Source of the DNA: Larix kaempferi | Lineage: Eukaryota > Streptophyta > Pinopsida > Pinales > Pinaceae | Direction of reading: 5' to 3' | DNA length: 64,000 nucleotides | NCBI GenBank assembly: GCA_027924585.1 | Contig: BSBM01000994.1 | Span: 12,316,001 to 12,380,000 of the forward strand | Shown here: positions 9,986 through 21,890 of the stretch, piece by piece | Layout: each line of letters starts with the position of its first letter | Position numbering within the stretch: position 1 is the first letter of the stretch | Position numbers and translations under genes: made by a program | The notes under the pieces: generated by a model | What the model was told of the DNA's origin: nothing | The model's input: only the letters and a program-made list of their open reading frames with translations | Databases searched by the model: none

Positions 9986-12058
9986 GTAACTTCTTTACTT
10001 TGAATAATTAGATCCTGTTACAAGTAATTCGTGTTCAGTAATTACAAATTAATTAGCACTGAGTAATTACCATATTATCATCATATTTTACAGTAGTATT
10101 TATCATATTGTCTAATTTATTTGAGAGCTATAAATTCATATAATCCAACCAAACAAAAATGAAACCTTATAAAACATGAAAACCTAAGAAAACTAGAAAC
10201 ATCTGTTCATGTTCACTTTGGGCATCCTAGACCTCTAATGATTATAGAAATGGGAGTGAAATTTCCAAAATATGTAATTCTTACTTGATTAATGATGAGC
10301 CCGAAGCTGGGGTTTTGGTGATTCCCACAGTGTCCTTCATCCTCAGACTACCATCCAATGTTTGCTTTCTCTTCCTGTGCTTGACCAATGCCATGTGTGT
10401 TATTGATGCATTGCCATTTGTCACCATGTCATCCAAGTTATCTTTTCCATGTACTCTCCTTGTCCAAATCATCTTCAAATGACCACAGTATGGGTCATTT
10501 GACTCTTGGCTCAATAGGTTTTCCAATGGCTCCAATGCCCATCACTTTGTCCACCAAATCAACCTTTGCTACCATGTCTTTATTCCATGTGTTTTTCAAG
10601 CTTAAAATTTGAGAATATATTACCATGGTAATTATCACTTTCCCCCATATTTTACTAAAAGGATCTTTTAATGGTAAAGGTGGTCAAATCACTTCTTTGC
10701 TTCTGCTAACTTTCTTGCATCGGTTGAGTTCACTAAGATGTTGTACTTGTCACTTTTTCATCCACCAAGACCAATAGGAAAACTATTTATTGGTATGAAT
10801 TTTCACTACATTATGCAAAACTCTCAGGAAAAAGAGAATCATAGTGGCCAAGCTTCTAGAAATTCAAGAGCCTGATGTTTCTCATGTCCTTGTTACCCTA
10901 GTTTATTATCACGGGATTTCCAATCTATTCTAATATTTGAGACTGGAAGTAATCATACTACTACTCCTAGAACATGCTATTAGGAAAGACATATAAACAA
11001 TGTAAAACAACTTATCACATGTATTGTCACCAAGTTTTTGAAAATGATGTAAGGCCCATAAGGAAGATCAATAATCTTACAAATATAGTCTATGGGGCCT
11101 TGCTATTATCTTTATTCAAATACAACTTGGTAAAACATTTGGCATCAAGAATACTCATTTAACTCATTTCACTCAAGATTTCTATGATTTCAATCAAGTG
11201 ATATCATTCTGACAACATAGATATTCAATCAAGAACACATAATTACTCATTCAATGCAAAAGAACATGGCACATTCAAGCTTGTAAGTAAGTTAATCATG
11301 AAAAATATTTCTCTTTCTTCCTTTTTCTAACAATCAACACTCTAAAGTGTATTAAATAACATGGACACTAACTTAATTGCTATTTAGAAACTCTTCGCAA
11401 ATTGAAACAATGAGATGCCATTTTATTTGATGATATAAATGTTATGGAAATAAAGGGACTCAAAATCCTCACTCTACAGATGCAAATACTTCTCCACTAG
11501 GTGAATCAAGCTTGTAGGAAACTACAAATCTATAATAAGACATCAAAACGTAGCAACTCTTCATCAAGAACCCAAACACATTACATAGGTTTCCAATTCA
11601 AATTTGTAAATGGACATGAATTCCCATGGCTTATGAGGCACTGCACATCTCTCTAGGGCTAAAGGAAAAGCTCACCTACTCACAGGGATGACTCTAGAAA
11701 AGGAAAAGCTCACCATGTCACCTTCTATGCTATGTCACCTTATTTAATTTTAATTTCATGCCATGACACCTTCTATCCTTTCAGAATATTGAATATCAAT
11801 GACAACTTTGGCCATCAAACACTTCAAGCATAAATTGTCAACCTTCTTTGCCATATTATCTTCAATGAATCACCACATAATGGGTCATTTGTTCTTATCA
11901 TTGGCCCAATCCATTGTGGGTCAAGGGACACGATCCCCACAACCATGTTCTTTACCAAGTCTTGAACAAATGGAATGCACCAATACAATAAAAACATTAT
12001 ATAATATCCAAAGCCCATCAAACCACTATCACCTAACTTGAATATAAATTAATTGTAG
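9986..12058. other. Intron-like remainder of copy 1, with small conserved ORFs on the minus strand
   Basis: This AT-rich stretch corresponds to the large intron inferred in copy 2 (35819-37984). A minus-strand ORF at 10281-10535 is shared with copy 2 at 36114-36374 (common motifs YCGHLKMIWTRRVHGKDN and ASITHMALVKHRK). A second minus fragment at 11824-12021 has DLVKNMVVGIVSLDP and a following DPLCGDSLKIIW. The two fragments look like diverged versions of one module (xPLCGxxLKIIW versus DPYCGHLKMIW). I do not recognise the protein. Conservation may only reflect the duplication. Confidence 0.35.
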
Positions 12059-13020
12059 TTGTTGGCACCTATAAACTTTTTGCACAAAGCCGAAGGGAAA
12101 GACTGACTCCACTGGTGAATTCCTTGAAGAGATGGTTAAACCCCCCCTCCATAGTCATGTCCAGGTTTCTAAGGCCAAGAAGCAGCTCAGTTGGAAAGGA
12201 AATAATGAGAAAAATAAAGGTTTTTTTTTTACACTTTGGGCATAAGAAGCCAGCCCAAATAATTAAAAATGGATACAAAGGCCAGTAATATATAGTCCGA
12301 AAAAGAATAAAGTAAGGGTTAAAATCCGGATAAGTCCCAACCGTTGATTGGGTATGCGAAAGAGATCCACGGCCCCCAATCGCCCTCGCATCGTGAAGTT
12401 GCACGGAAATAAGCACAGGAAGGTGGTCGTGAGAGATAAACCGCTAGGACAAATGGCAGTCGGAGGAGCCATCGCATGAGCATTTTGGGTGGTAAGTGAA
12501 ACTGCCAGAAGGCTTGCGATACCATCACAGCGGAAAAGAAAGGTAGAAGATCAACGGTGCAGGCTGCATGGTCAGAGATTTGACGGCATGAAGGACAAGT
12601 TGTCACATCGGCATAGAGGTCAGGGAAGATGAATGGCTTGCGACAGAAGAGAATAAGATCTACGGTCGATGGAGATGGAAGATGCACGGTTAATAGCATA
12701 GTGGACCCCACCGGAGAAAGTGTTGAAAGCTAGACACTTGGAGAGCTCCCCGCCGTAGATACATTAAAGGACAAGATCAACACTCCTCGGTGATTGTCGC
12801 AAGGTGAAAGAGCACCTCAGATAAGTGGAGAAGGTGGTTGTGAGGGTGCATACCATCTGCCATGTGTCACCACCTGAGCACCTCGCGAGGAATATTAAGT
12901 GGTAACCCAAAACCAGAGGTCGGGTAGCGATACTACCTTATCCTTATAGGATGTTAGATACGATGGATGACTGAGATTTAAAGCCAATAGAAGATCCTAT
13001 GGTGGAGATGAAAAGATGTC
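12059..13020. other. Unassigned unique segment, relatively GC-rich
   Basis: The sequence after copy 1 begins TTGTTGGCACC and is absent from copy 2. It is richer in GC than its surroundings. It shows open stretches on the minus strand (for example 12319-12711), but their composition and overlapping frames do not look convincingly coding. It could be an inserted element that interrupted copy 1, but I see no terminal repeats to prove that. Confidence 0.3.
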
Positions 13021-13354
13021 CACTAGTACAAAATGAGAGATAAATGACCAAAAAAAACGACCAAAATCCACATATAAATGACCATTTTTGAGTTGGTGAT
13101 CACTGGTAGCAAATATGTGGCCATATTTAGCTTGGTCATTTATAGCTTGTCTTGTGGTCATATATTTGTTCGTATATTTGGTTATTAATTTGGTAATATA
13201 TTTGGTCATTAATTGTCACAATTAATGACCAAATTTATGACCACATTTTCTGTCACATTATAAATGAACGCTAATTTGCTACCAGAGATTGCCAACTCAA
13301 AAGTGGTCACTTATATGTATATTTTGGTCACTTATCTCTCATGTTGTACTGGTG
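13021..13354. mobile_element. CACTA-type MITE, complete, TSD GTC
   Basis: The 334 bp unit begins CACTAGTACAAAATGAGAG and ends CTCTCATGTTGTACTGGTG. These are imperfect terminal inverted repeats of the CACTA class. It is flanked by GTC on both sides (13018-13020 and 13355-13357), matching the 3 bp target duplication of CACTA elements. The subterminal region is full of inverted TGGTCATTTAT / ATAAATGACCA motifs and AGTTGGTGATC / GAttGCCAACT arms. It has no coding capacity, so it is a non-autonomous deletion derivative or MITE. Confidence 0.85.
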
Positions 13355-13425
13355 GTCATTAATATGCAAATTTTGGTCATTTTTTTAGTCATTTATCTCT
13401 TTTTAGTGGTTTCATAATATAAATA

Positions 13426-13494
13426 GGGCACAGTGGAATCGAACCACCAACCTCCTTCCTATAAGGCAAGTGCTCTACCATTGAGCTAGCACCC
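13426..13494 (-). tRNA. tRNA-like gene or SINE head, apparent anticodon UAU
   Basis: Read on the minus strand, 69 nt show an A box TAGCTCAATGG, a perfect B box GGTTCGATTCC, a D-arm AGCTC/GAGC and a T-arm. The acceptor ends GGGTGCT and TGTGCCC pair only through wobble and one mismatch. The anticodon arm (CTTGC-loop-GAAGG) is imperfect and would present UAU. The overall sequence resembles a bacterial- or organelle-type tRNA-Gly (AGCTCAATGGTAGAGC) whose anticodon arm has drifted. It could be a tRNA pseudogene or the Pol III promoter head of a SINE. A functional Ile tRNA is unlikely. Confidence 0.55.
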
Positions 13495-15640
13495 TTAAAT
13501 AGAATTCCTTATGGATTGATATGAGAATAAAATTTCCAACAGTTAACATCATCTTGCCAATTTATAGAAAAGGGTCACATACCTAGGTAAGAAACAAATA
13601 TTACCCAATAGTCACCAAAAAGGGTAACATTAAAGATAACCTTCTTTTGCAAAAATCTCTCAAAAATCAAGAATGCAGTTGTATTGTCAATTTTTTCTCC
13701 GAGTGGTACCAAATCAAGAATCACAATTGTATCTTCCTGATCTTTGGTCATTTGCATTTGCTCCCATTATCCTTACTTGGCTTTGTTTCAAGAAAGTTCT
13801 TGCTGCTATCTATGCAGCAAGCACTGAAACCAATGGGAAAAAAACTTAAAGTGCCACCCCAAGCTCAAGCTCCACTTGCATTGGATATACACAGCCACAT
13901 ATAAAACACTTTGCGAGATTCCCCCTCTTCCTCTATTTATCTAGATTGAGGATGTTTTTAACCGCTAGCCACAAAATTGGTTGGTAACCTTGAGGTATTC
14001 AACTTGATTTGAACCTATGACCTATTTCCTTGCAATTGGAAACACACCATACGTGGATGGTTGAACTGAAAGAGCTAACCCTAGGAGTAAAATTTAGACA
14101 CAAATATATTTATTATAATTGATATAAATAATCCTTATACAAAGGTTGTTTCTCTTGTGGAATCCATAGTAATCTATACAAGTAATCTACTTCCGGGCCA
14201 TTAAGAAAATCCATTGTATGGGTGTGATTGGCCTAGTTGATCATCCATTGCATAAACTTCTTCCAAGGTACACTTTCATGAGATTTTCTATTTGATATAA
14301 AGAATGTAAATTATGGGTAAAAAATCAAGACATGAGGTGGATAAATTGTAGAAGGAACTAACCTGTATTTTATAATGAGAAAAGGCGAGAAATTATGAGA
14401 TGAAAAAAACATGGTCTTATTCAATATCTTAGTCATATATATTCTTAGAAGAGGCTTGGTGATCACATTCTTTTATGATTGACATTTGAATTGAAATGAA
14501 AGTGTGTATGTATGATCACGTGATAGTAAAATCCAATACCAATTACTGTATGATGATGACATAACATTAAGAAAGGTAACCTATTAACATGTTCTAAAAA
14601 ATAATAATACCCATGTTTCCTTAAAAATATTTACTTGATGTTTTTACGAGCTCAATTTAGACACTAGCTCTTACTAATTGAGTGCTCTAGTCCAATTGTC
14701 ATGGAAACTTTGGCCATAGAAACAAAGCAATTTTTTCAAATGAATTATAAAAATAGTTTGTTTCTAGAACACTATCAAAAATTGCACCAGATCTTCTATA
14801 ACATTACCTTGACTTGATGATGTCTTTGAAGCAATATACGACAATATTGATTATGTGCATTTGGATAATCGATGATGTGCACTACATGACCAATTACTTC
14901 TTCAAGTGCCAAATTCACCTTCTATTTCCTGAAAACCTTCAAAATATCATCATCAATTTAAACATTATGATTCATTATCAAAATTAGAAAAATTATCAAT
15001 TAAATACATAAGCTATATATGCCTGTGCTAAAAATACTCTATAACATAACGTGTAATGACTAAAAATAGATAATCAATCATGATGGATCATAATAATAAT
15101 CAATCAATCATGATTAATTATTTCACTTCACAAATTTTAATAGAAGTGCATTCTTTAATGGCTAAATAAAGAAATAATCAACATCGTTTTCTATTAACCA
15201 AATCATCCACTCAATCTGTAATCTTACCCCTCCCTCAGCATTATTCCCTCAGCATTATTGTCCTAACTATTTAACCAAATCATCCACTCAATCTGTCATC
15301 TTACGCCTCCCTCAGCATTATTGTCCTAACTATTTCTAGCATTGCCATGTCATACATGGTATGCACATAAAATAAAATAAAAATCTATTATAAGGACCTT
15401 CACTTCACGCTTTTAACTAATCAACGTCGTTGACCCTATAACCTTCTTAAAGTCAAAATCTCAAGTAATAAAGAACTCCATTTGTGTGCTCAAAATGTTT
15501 CTCAAGGCAAATGCGTATTCACACGAATGGAAAATTACAAATAACACATAGCAAATTACACTTAGCAAAACGAGGAGAGACCAAGCCTTTTCTAAATGTG
15601 AAGGGCCATGAAGGTAATAAGAAACATTGATTCCACCATT
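13495..15640. other. AT-rich intergenic DNA, no gene recognised
   Basis: Scattered short ORFs (for example 13647-13904) have no recognisable motif. The only structure seen is a tandem doubling of a unit of about 74 bp (AACCAAATCATCCACTCAAT... CCCTCAGCATTATT) at about 15196-15340. Confidence 0.5.
15196..15340. repeat. Small tandem duplication, about 74 bp unit
   Basis: AACCAAATCATCCACTCAAT followed by CTCCCTCAGCATTATT occurs twice. A third partial CCCTCAGCATTATT sits between the copies. Confidence 0.75.
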
Positions 15641-16480
15641 TTTTTTATTGGTTCCTTTTAATGGATACATGTGTCAATGTGAGGTGTGCAATTGCATTAC
15701 ATTCTGGACATGGAAAGATATCACCAGCGTGCTTGCTGGTCAGATGCCTCAAACATTGAAATTGTTGTCAGCATGCTCGGATGCCTACTCCCTTGTCGCC
15801 AGTGCCTGAGAAATCGTTGCCATCGGTGCAACCAGGAAATCCTATTGCCTGGGGATGACCAGTCTGACGAAGGGCAGAGAGTGGTATTCTTGACTAATTC
15901 AGTACCAGATCAATCCACGGCGAAAAGCGGCGTACTTGCATCCGCATTCCACTGCATGATGCCGAAAGTGATAAGTGGACAAGGAAACTGGTAACAACTT
16001 TGAGGTCTAAATATGAGGAAAGCATAGGAGTTACATAGTCAAGGCTTCAGAAGCTTTGGAAGGCTACTTGGATGGAAACGTGGGGCATAGAGTATCAAAA
16101 GATTGAGTAAATTACAACATTGGTTCTTTCACATGGCCAAGGGTGTTTGAAATAATAATAAACCTTGTATTAACTTTCTGGTTTATGGTGGATGGATTCT
16201 CCAGCTCTTTGGCAGCCAGAAGGACATTTTGAGACTATGTTGTGGACAACCAGGGAAGTGGGTTGTCTGCTAATGCATTTCTAACGGAAGTTGTTGTCAT
16301 GTTTGATGGCAATAAAAAGCATGTAGCTACTGTCAAGTTTGATGCCAATGAGCATGAAGCAACTGTGAAGTTTGATGCCAAAAAGAATCATGTTTTCCAA
16401 GTGCTCACTTTTAGATGTAATGGTCTCCGCTTCCAAACCTTATCATTCACAATTACAATTACAAATTGCTGAGCAGAAAA
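15641..16480 (+). other. Possible gene remnant, unrecognised
   Basis: Composition here is more codon-like and GC-rich than the surroundings, with overlapping open stretches at 15627-15809, 15686-15994 and 16242-16472. The middle one is Cys-rich (CLLPCRQCLRNRCHRCNQE). The third carries two imperfect VATVKFDA-like repeats. No frame runs through and I recognise no domain, so this may be a decayed host gene or transposon fragment. Confidence 0.2.
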
Positions 16481-18489
16481 TTGTTTGTATCAACTTTTGC
16501 ATTTCTAAAAATAAACCAAAAACTGATATGCTCTACAGCAACATAACACAAAAAGAAACTATGAAGATCAAGAGAATTTCTATTCTAATGCCATAGAAGT
16601 ACCAATATGATAAGCCGCAAAAGATGGATGTACATGTTCAAAATATGTATTACTTGATGTAGTTTTAGTCTCCAGAAAACTTGAAACAGAAGATGAACTA
16701 TGAGACACCATTGACCACCGCCCATCTACTAATTTCTACTATAACCATAAGTTCCTAGTTTCTTACCAATAACTAATACCTCTCAAGATTCATTGAAGGC
16801 TTCTAACTATCACAAATACAAACCTGAACAATCTAAATACAAAATTAAGTCCAGCCGTAGTATTGATGAGCCGAGAAAGATCTCAATGGCAAAGATTAGA
16901 TGTTTATCATTATTTAATTTAAGATCAAATACCATTTAAATGTAGCTACAGTACAGAAGAATGGAAAGTGAAAATAAAACAAGCTTCTAACCAAACCAAT
17001 ACAACATGAAAGTGCTTTTTTTTTAGTTTTATATACTGGTTTTAACTTTTATACAAACATGAAAGTTCCATTTTTTTTCAGTTTTATATATTGGTTTTAA
17101 CTTTTATACGATTATGGTATTTCATGGCAAAGGATATTTTAATTTTTATATAGTTGTAAGGTGTCATATCTAAAATGATTAGGTTGCTGCAATAAAGGAT
17201 TTCACATCTTCCAAAAGTTTAGCAGAACCATACCCCACAAATTTTAATGAACTAAAACAATAAAAGATAATCAAATGCAGAAAGAGGAAAAGATCTCGAA
17301 AGTCTGAAAAAAGAGGAAGGACCAAGTTTTTTCCATACCCAATTTTTCATGCCCAGTAGTCCAGGTGCTCGATGCGAGGACTCGATCCTGGATTGCTAGT
17401 CGAGCCAAGAGCTGATGTCAGGTTTCGATGCCACTAGTAAATACAGGAGATAAGTGTATAAGATGGTAATACCCAATGATGATACTCAATGCTGCTAGTC
17501 GTCGATCCAGGTAGAGGTTTATGCCGGGTAGTAAAACTTGGTAGGTTTTGATCCACTAGATATGGTAATACATGTAAAGTCGAAATGTCAGGTTTCAATG
17601 CGCTTAGTTGTGGAGTAGGGCTTTAGGAAATGCTATATTTCCCTTATAAAAATTCTACTTGGATACCCAGTTGTACACCCATGTTGGCCCAGATCTTAAA
17701 GAATATTATCATTTAATGTTTTCATTTATATAATTCTTCCTTTAAGGGGGTCCGAGTAAATAATCTTCTAGTCATCAAGGTGCTCAAACTGGATTATCTT
17801 CCTTATGAACGTGGCCTTTTTAGATCGTTTACCTGGAGAAGATAGGAAAGCAAAAGACAAATTGAAAGGAAAGTATGCTAAATAATCAAATATATCTCCA
17901 GGATCTAAATATAAATAATCAAATATATCTCCAGGATCTAAATATGTGCAGCAAAATTTTAGCATTGGGACAATTATTATGATGTTAAAGCACCACTGAA
18001 CCAATGAAATCTCACCTCTCCTTTGGCTATCTTTTGATTGCAGTTTTACAAGTTGAGAACCCTTGGATTTTTCAATGGAAGATTCATCAAGACCCTTCAG
18101 AAGCTTCTATGCATTGGTTGGAGCATGGCTATGTTCGCAACCACAGTGCTATCTTTAAATTGACGTCTTAGCTAACATCAAAGCTTCACAATTTTCATAT
18201 TTTAACAATATAGCATGTTTATATTTAATATGATCCATTTAAGTTTTGAAAATTTATATTTCATACTTGACTAAATACGAACTAGGTCATCATATCAGTT
18301 GCATGAATTTACATACAAAATGCATACAAAAGGAACTGCGTCCATTAAGAAACTAAACATCCACCATATAATATGTGCTAACATATGAGGGATAAAGCTC
18401 AGATTTAATAATAAAAAAGTGAAAAAACAAGTAATAAAGATTGCAAACAGCGTTTGAAAAGATAATGACATGATTATCAAGCTCAAAAC
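16481..18489. other. Intergenic DNA with minor duplications
   Basis: No gene is recognised. A unit of about 53 bp (CATGAAAGT, T-run, AGTTTTATATA, TGGTTTTAACTTTTATAC) is doubled at 17005-17110. AATCAAATATATCTCCAGGATCTAAATAT-type sequence is doubled at 17885-17945. On the minus strand, about 18020-18112 could be a small exon (LDESSIEKSKGSQLVKLQS followed by a GTGAGA donor-like site), but this is speculative. Confidence 0.35.
18485..18489. other. Target-site duplication AAAAC (left) of the copia insertion
   Basis: AAAAC immediately precedes the 5' LTR and is repeated immediately after the 3' LTR at 25867-25871. This marks the exact insertion boundaries. Confidence 0.9.
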
Positions 18490-19094
18490 TGTTGAGATAT
18501 TGTAATTTCAAAGAATATTATAATTGTACTTTATTATTCCAGAGATGTTTCATTCCTCCGTGAAGATCTTATTGTATATCCGGAGATGTTTATTCCTCCT
18601 TCGGAATGTGGTAACTCGGGTTATTAGACTTCTCTAGTGGGGTTCGGCCCTGTATGTGTTATGTGGGTCAAAGGGTTATTAGACCACCCTAGAGGGGTCA
18701 GCCCAGTTAGTTGTAGTGGGGTATTTAACCCAGTGGTTAAATACGAGCCTACATGTCTTGTGTAAAAGACAAGTCAGAGTAGTGTATAAATAGAGGAGGT
18801 GTATTCCTCACTTGATACACACACACTCACTTGAGGATAGCACACTTGTGGAGGAGAGGTCTGCTATTGTGGAGGAGGAGATCATGTCTCATGGTTTCAT
18901 CTTTTTATATTGCTGGTCATCTATATTGAAGAAGCTTTGCTGGGTTTTCTACCCCATGAGGGTTTCCCAGGATAAATCTCTGTCTCTTGTGTTTATGCTG
19001 TGCTTGTTGTTTCTTCAGTGATCCTGTATATGCTATTATTGTGAAATGGAATGTAATGCTTCTATTTTATGTCTTAGCATATTAAATATTAACA
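18490..19094 (+). repeat. 5' LTR of copia element
   Basis: TGTTGAGATATTG...ATTAACA, 605 bp, paired with 25262-25866. TATAAATAG at 18785-18793 is the likely core promoter and starts transcription about 300 bp into the LTR. Diverged relatives of the internal GGGTTATTAGACCACCCTAG motif occur in the solo LTR at 27417. Confidence 0.92.
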
Positions 19095-19106
19095 TGGAAT
19101 CAGAGC
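19095..19106 (+). promoter_or_regulatory. Primer binding site, initiator-Met tRNA type
   Basis: TGGAATCAGAGC directly abuts the 5' LTR. It differs by one base from TGGTATCAGAGC, the complement of the plant initiator-Met tRNA 3' end. Confidence 0.85.
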
Positions 19107-19459
19107 TAACCTAAAGGAAGGCAAGGTATGGCACTTACGACACTTGCTCCTCTTGCGACAATTTGAAGGTTAGGGTTTTATATAGAAAAAACCAGTCATT
19201 GTGGAACTTTCGCTATAAATCCATTTATACGAAGGTTCAGAATCTAAAACCTTTATAGGTTGTATATAACATCTCCATGTATCTTGTGTCCAAAGGGCAC
19301 CCTCATATTCGTTGTACTTTGTAAGTTATGATTAGTACAAGTTAGGGTTTCTGCCTCTTCCAGATCTCAGTCAAAATGAGGTGACCTTGGAAAAAATGTC
19401 ATAACTTGGGCTAGGAAGCTCCAAATGAAATTTAGTAAAAAGTGACAGGTATTACACAG

Positions 19460-20400
19460 ACTGTACTATCTCAGGAAACGTTTTCAGAGGCTGAAGGTGA
19501 ACCAGTGAGACGTGGAATGCCGTACAAGTTCGCTCTCCTGTTTTATCCCATAAACAAGTCACGTTGCGACACTTGGCATAACTCTCTCTCAGAGAGTCCA
19601 ATTGAGGGCAGAACTGTCAGTATGGAAATATAATAGGGCGAGATAGCTTAGAAAAAGTTTTCAGAGGCCGAAGTTCAAATAGTGACACGTGGCACTCCGT
19701 ACAAGTTCGTTCTCCTGTATTATTCCAAAACAGGTCACATTGTGACATTTGGCATAACTCTCTCTCAGAGAATCCAATTGAGGTCAGACCTATTGGGATG
19801 GAAAGACGACAGTTCAGGCTACCATAAAAAAAAAATTCGGACCCTGTGGAGCAAATATTGTGGAGTTACAGCAGAAACAATCAGGTACATATTTCTGTCA
19901 AAACATAATTATTTTTTTTGAGCACCTTCATTCATGGCTTCCGGAATTTAGGGTTTCGGAGAAAGTTAGAATTTTTGGAATCGGAATCCACGGCTGAATG
20001 CTACTCAGGAAAATCAAACTTTAGAGACCAAGATCAAATTTTTTGGTTGGGTAGAAGACGAGGCTTGATCAAACCCCAGTTCGGGATTTTGATCGGAAAG
20101 ATGGAAAATTAGGGCTTCAGCAAAAGTTGGAATTTTTGAAGTCTGTAACCACGGCTGGAATCTCCTCAGAAAAATAAGAGTTTAGAGCCTTGGATCGAAC
20201 CTTTTGATTGGAAAAAAGGGTGAGCTCCATCAAACCCTCGTTCGGGTTCCTCTCCAGAAGATCCAGAAGTTTCGAAGGAAATTTTGAGGGGTCAAATTTT
20301 GGAGATTTCAAAAATTGAAGTATGCTAGCAAGACACATCCTTCCATCCATTCAGAAGTGTGAAAGTCAAAGATTGAATTTTTAGGGTTTCTCTAGCAAAC
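19460..20400 (+). repeat. Leader-region duplications inside the copia element
   Basis: A segment of about 190 bp (TTTTCAGAGGC, GTACAAGTTCG, GGCATAACTCTCTCTCAGAGA) occurs twice at 19466-19650 and 19650-19800. At 19940-20330 a second set repeats AGGGTTTCGG/AGGGCTTCAG, GGAATTTTTG and AACCACGGCTGGAAT motifs. No gag domain is recognisable. These may be untranslated leader or wholly decayed gag. Confidence 0.6.
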
Positions 20401-21890
20401 CCTAATCAACCTCCAGATCAAGTTTCAGGGGGAGTTGAGGCTAAGGCCTTACATAAGAAGACTACAAGAAGTCTCGACAGGTATGACTTAAGGAGGTTCA
20501 GGTATGTCTTGAAATTTGATTCTTAATTAAGTTCATGATGTGTTTGTCTTCATATTATTTATTAGTACAATCTTGATTAATGTTAGAATTGTCTTATCAC
20601 CCTAGTAACAATATGAATGCATGTGAATGATCGAAGACATTCATTGATTGGGGCTATATGATTGTACTAATGCATTATGGTGTTGTGTGAGGTTGATGTT
20701 GACTGCTAACAAGATACAGGTACATCACAAAAGACAACTCAAGTTCCATGACCATGACATCATGAAGACAAAGACTCATCCATAATCTTTGTTCTACTTA
20801 CGAGGTATGTATGACTTTGTTATATTATGCTTAACCTATGAGACATGCAGGTTCTAGCTCAGGATCTCTAAATCATTGAAGAGATTGTTTAGGTATGTTG
20901 TACATAACTAAGCAAGTATACTAATCCAGGTATGTTTTCTTATGTCACGTTAGAATCTTACCTTGTATTAGGATCCCTTATATAAGTATACTTGGTATGA
21001 TTGGTTATGCTTATTCATAAAGTTATCAATAAAGGGTTTATGCATATTATGTCTCTTATCTTGGTTGATGATTTAACTAACTAGATCAAACAAGAATATG
21101 CATAAGTAAAAGAAGACTTCCCTGAAACCTTGAATATTATTTATAGTCATGACTATACATTTTCAAGATTATTTAGAACTATAATATTGAGAATATACTA
21201 ATGAATGTATGTTTGTGTATGAGATCATGAGGATGACACTAGTGCACTCTTGAGCATGCACAGTGGTACAAAATGAATATAAGTTCAAAAGACATATAGA
21301 AGATCAATCGGGAGGCAACAACACAAACATAAAGGATAAGTATTTGAGCTGTGATTTGAAATAGTAAATGACATTACTTGTATGCATATTTGTATTCCTA
21401 GAATATATCATGCTGAGTGTAAACATTCATAGAGCATTGAGCAGTATACTACTAATATGCATATGATTGGTAAGTTGGACAAACATTCCATTGTTGCTTG
21501 TCTAGAATGAAACCTCTTTGCTGACATGATGAGAGTTCTGCACACTCTCAATAGTATGTTCTGGTAGAGATGGAAGGCATCTAGATAGCCACTGTATGCA
21601 TACAGGATATGGGAAAGTGTTGTGCCAAAGTATTGGTCAAAATAGTTGCATAACTATGTGAATGATATCTGTATGCATAATAGGTTATCATGTCAATATG
21701 ATTTGATGATTATGAAGTATTACTAATCATGTACTTAATTTTGAATTGTAGGAAAGATCATGATGAATGATGAACACTGAACAAGCGATGGATGTTCAAC
21801 AAAATATTTACAAATCAAACACACTATAGAAGGCTTGTGATTCTCTTAGAAAGAGGAAGAGAATCATGATGAGATGTTTGTTCCAAGTAG
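20400..21890 (+). other. Copia internal region without recognisable domains
   Basis: This lies between the leader repeats and the reverse transcriptase remnant, where gag, protease and integrase would be expected. No frame keeps a recognisable zinc knuckle, protease or integrase motif. It is either decayed or replaced. Confidence 0.4.

Larger units (their letters stand above)
8004..12058 (+). mobile_element. Copy 1 of a 4 kb dispersed repeat carrying a spliced gene
   Basis: This stretch is collinear with 33829-37879 and over 90% identical by eye. Homology begins at a CACATATTGTCATCAATAG block and ends at TATAAATTAATTG. It contains a strong hairpin (8396-8538), the 5' exons of a gene (8803-9985) and long AT-rich sequence with small conserved ORFs. 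No terminal inverted repeats or target duplications are evident at the shared boundaries, so I cannot assign a class. The longer copy 2 locus shows the gene continuing beyond this homology block, so copy 1 is truncated at 12058. Confidence 0.8.

Noticed and set aside
12319-12711. Minus-strand open frame of 130 residues
   Set aside because: No recognisable motif, competes with overlapping frames and has no relative elsewhere in the window.
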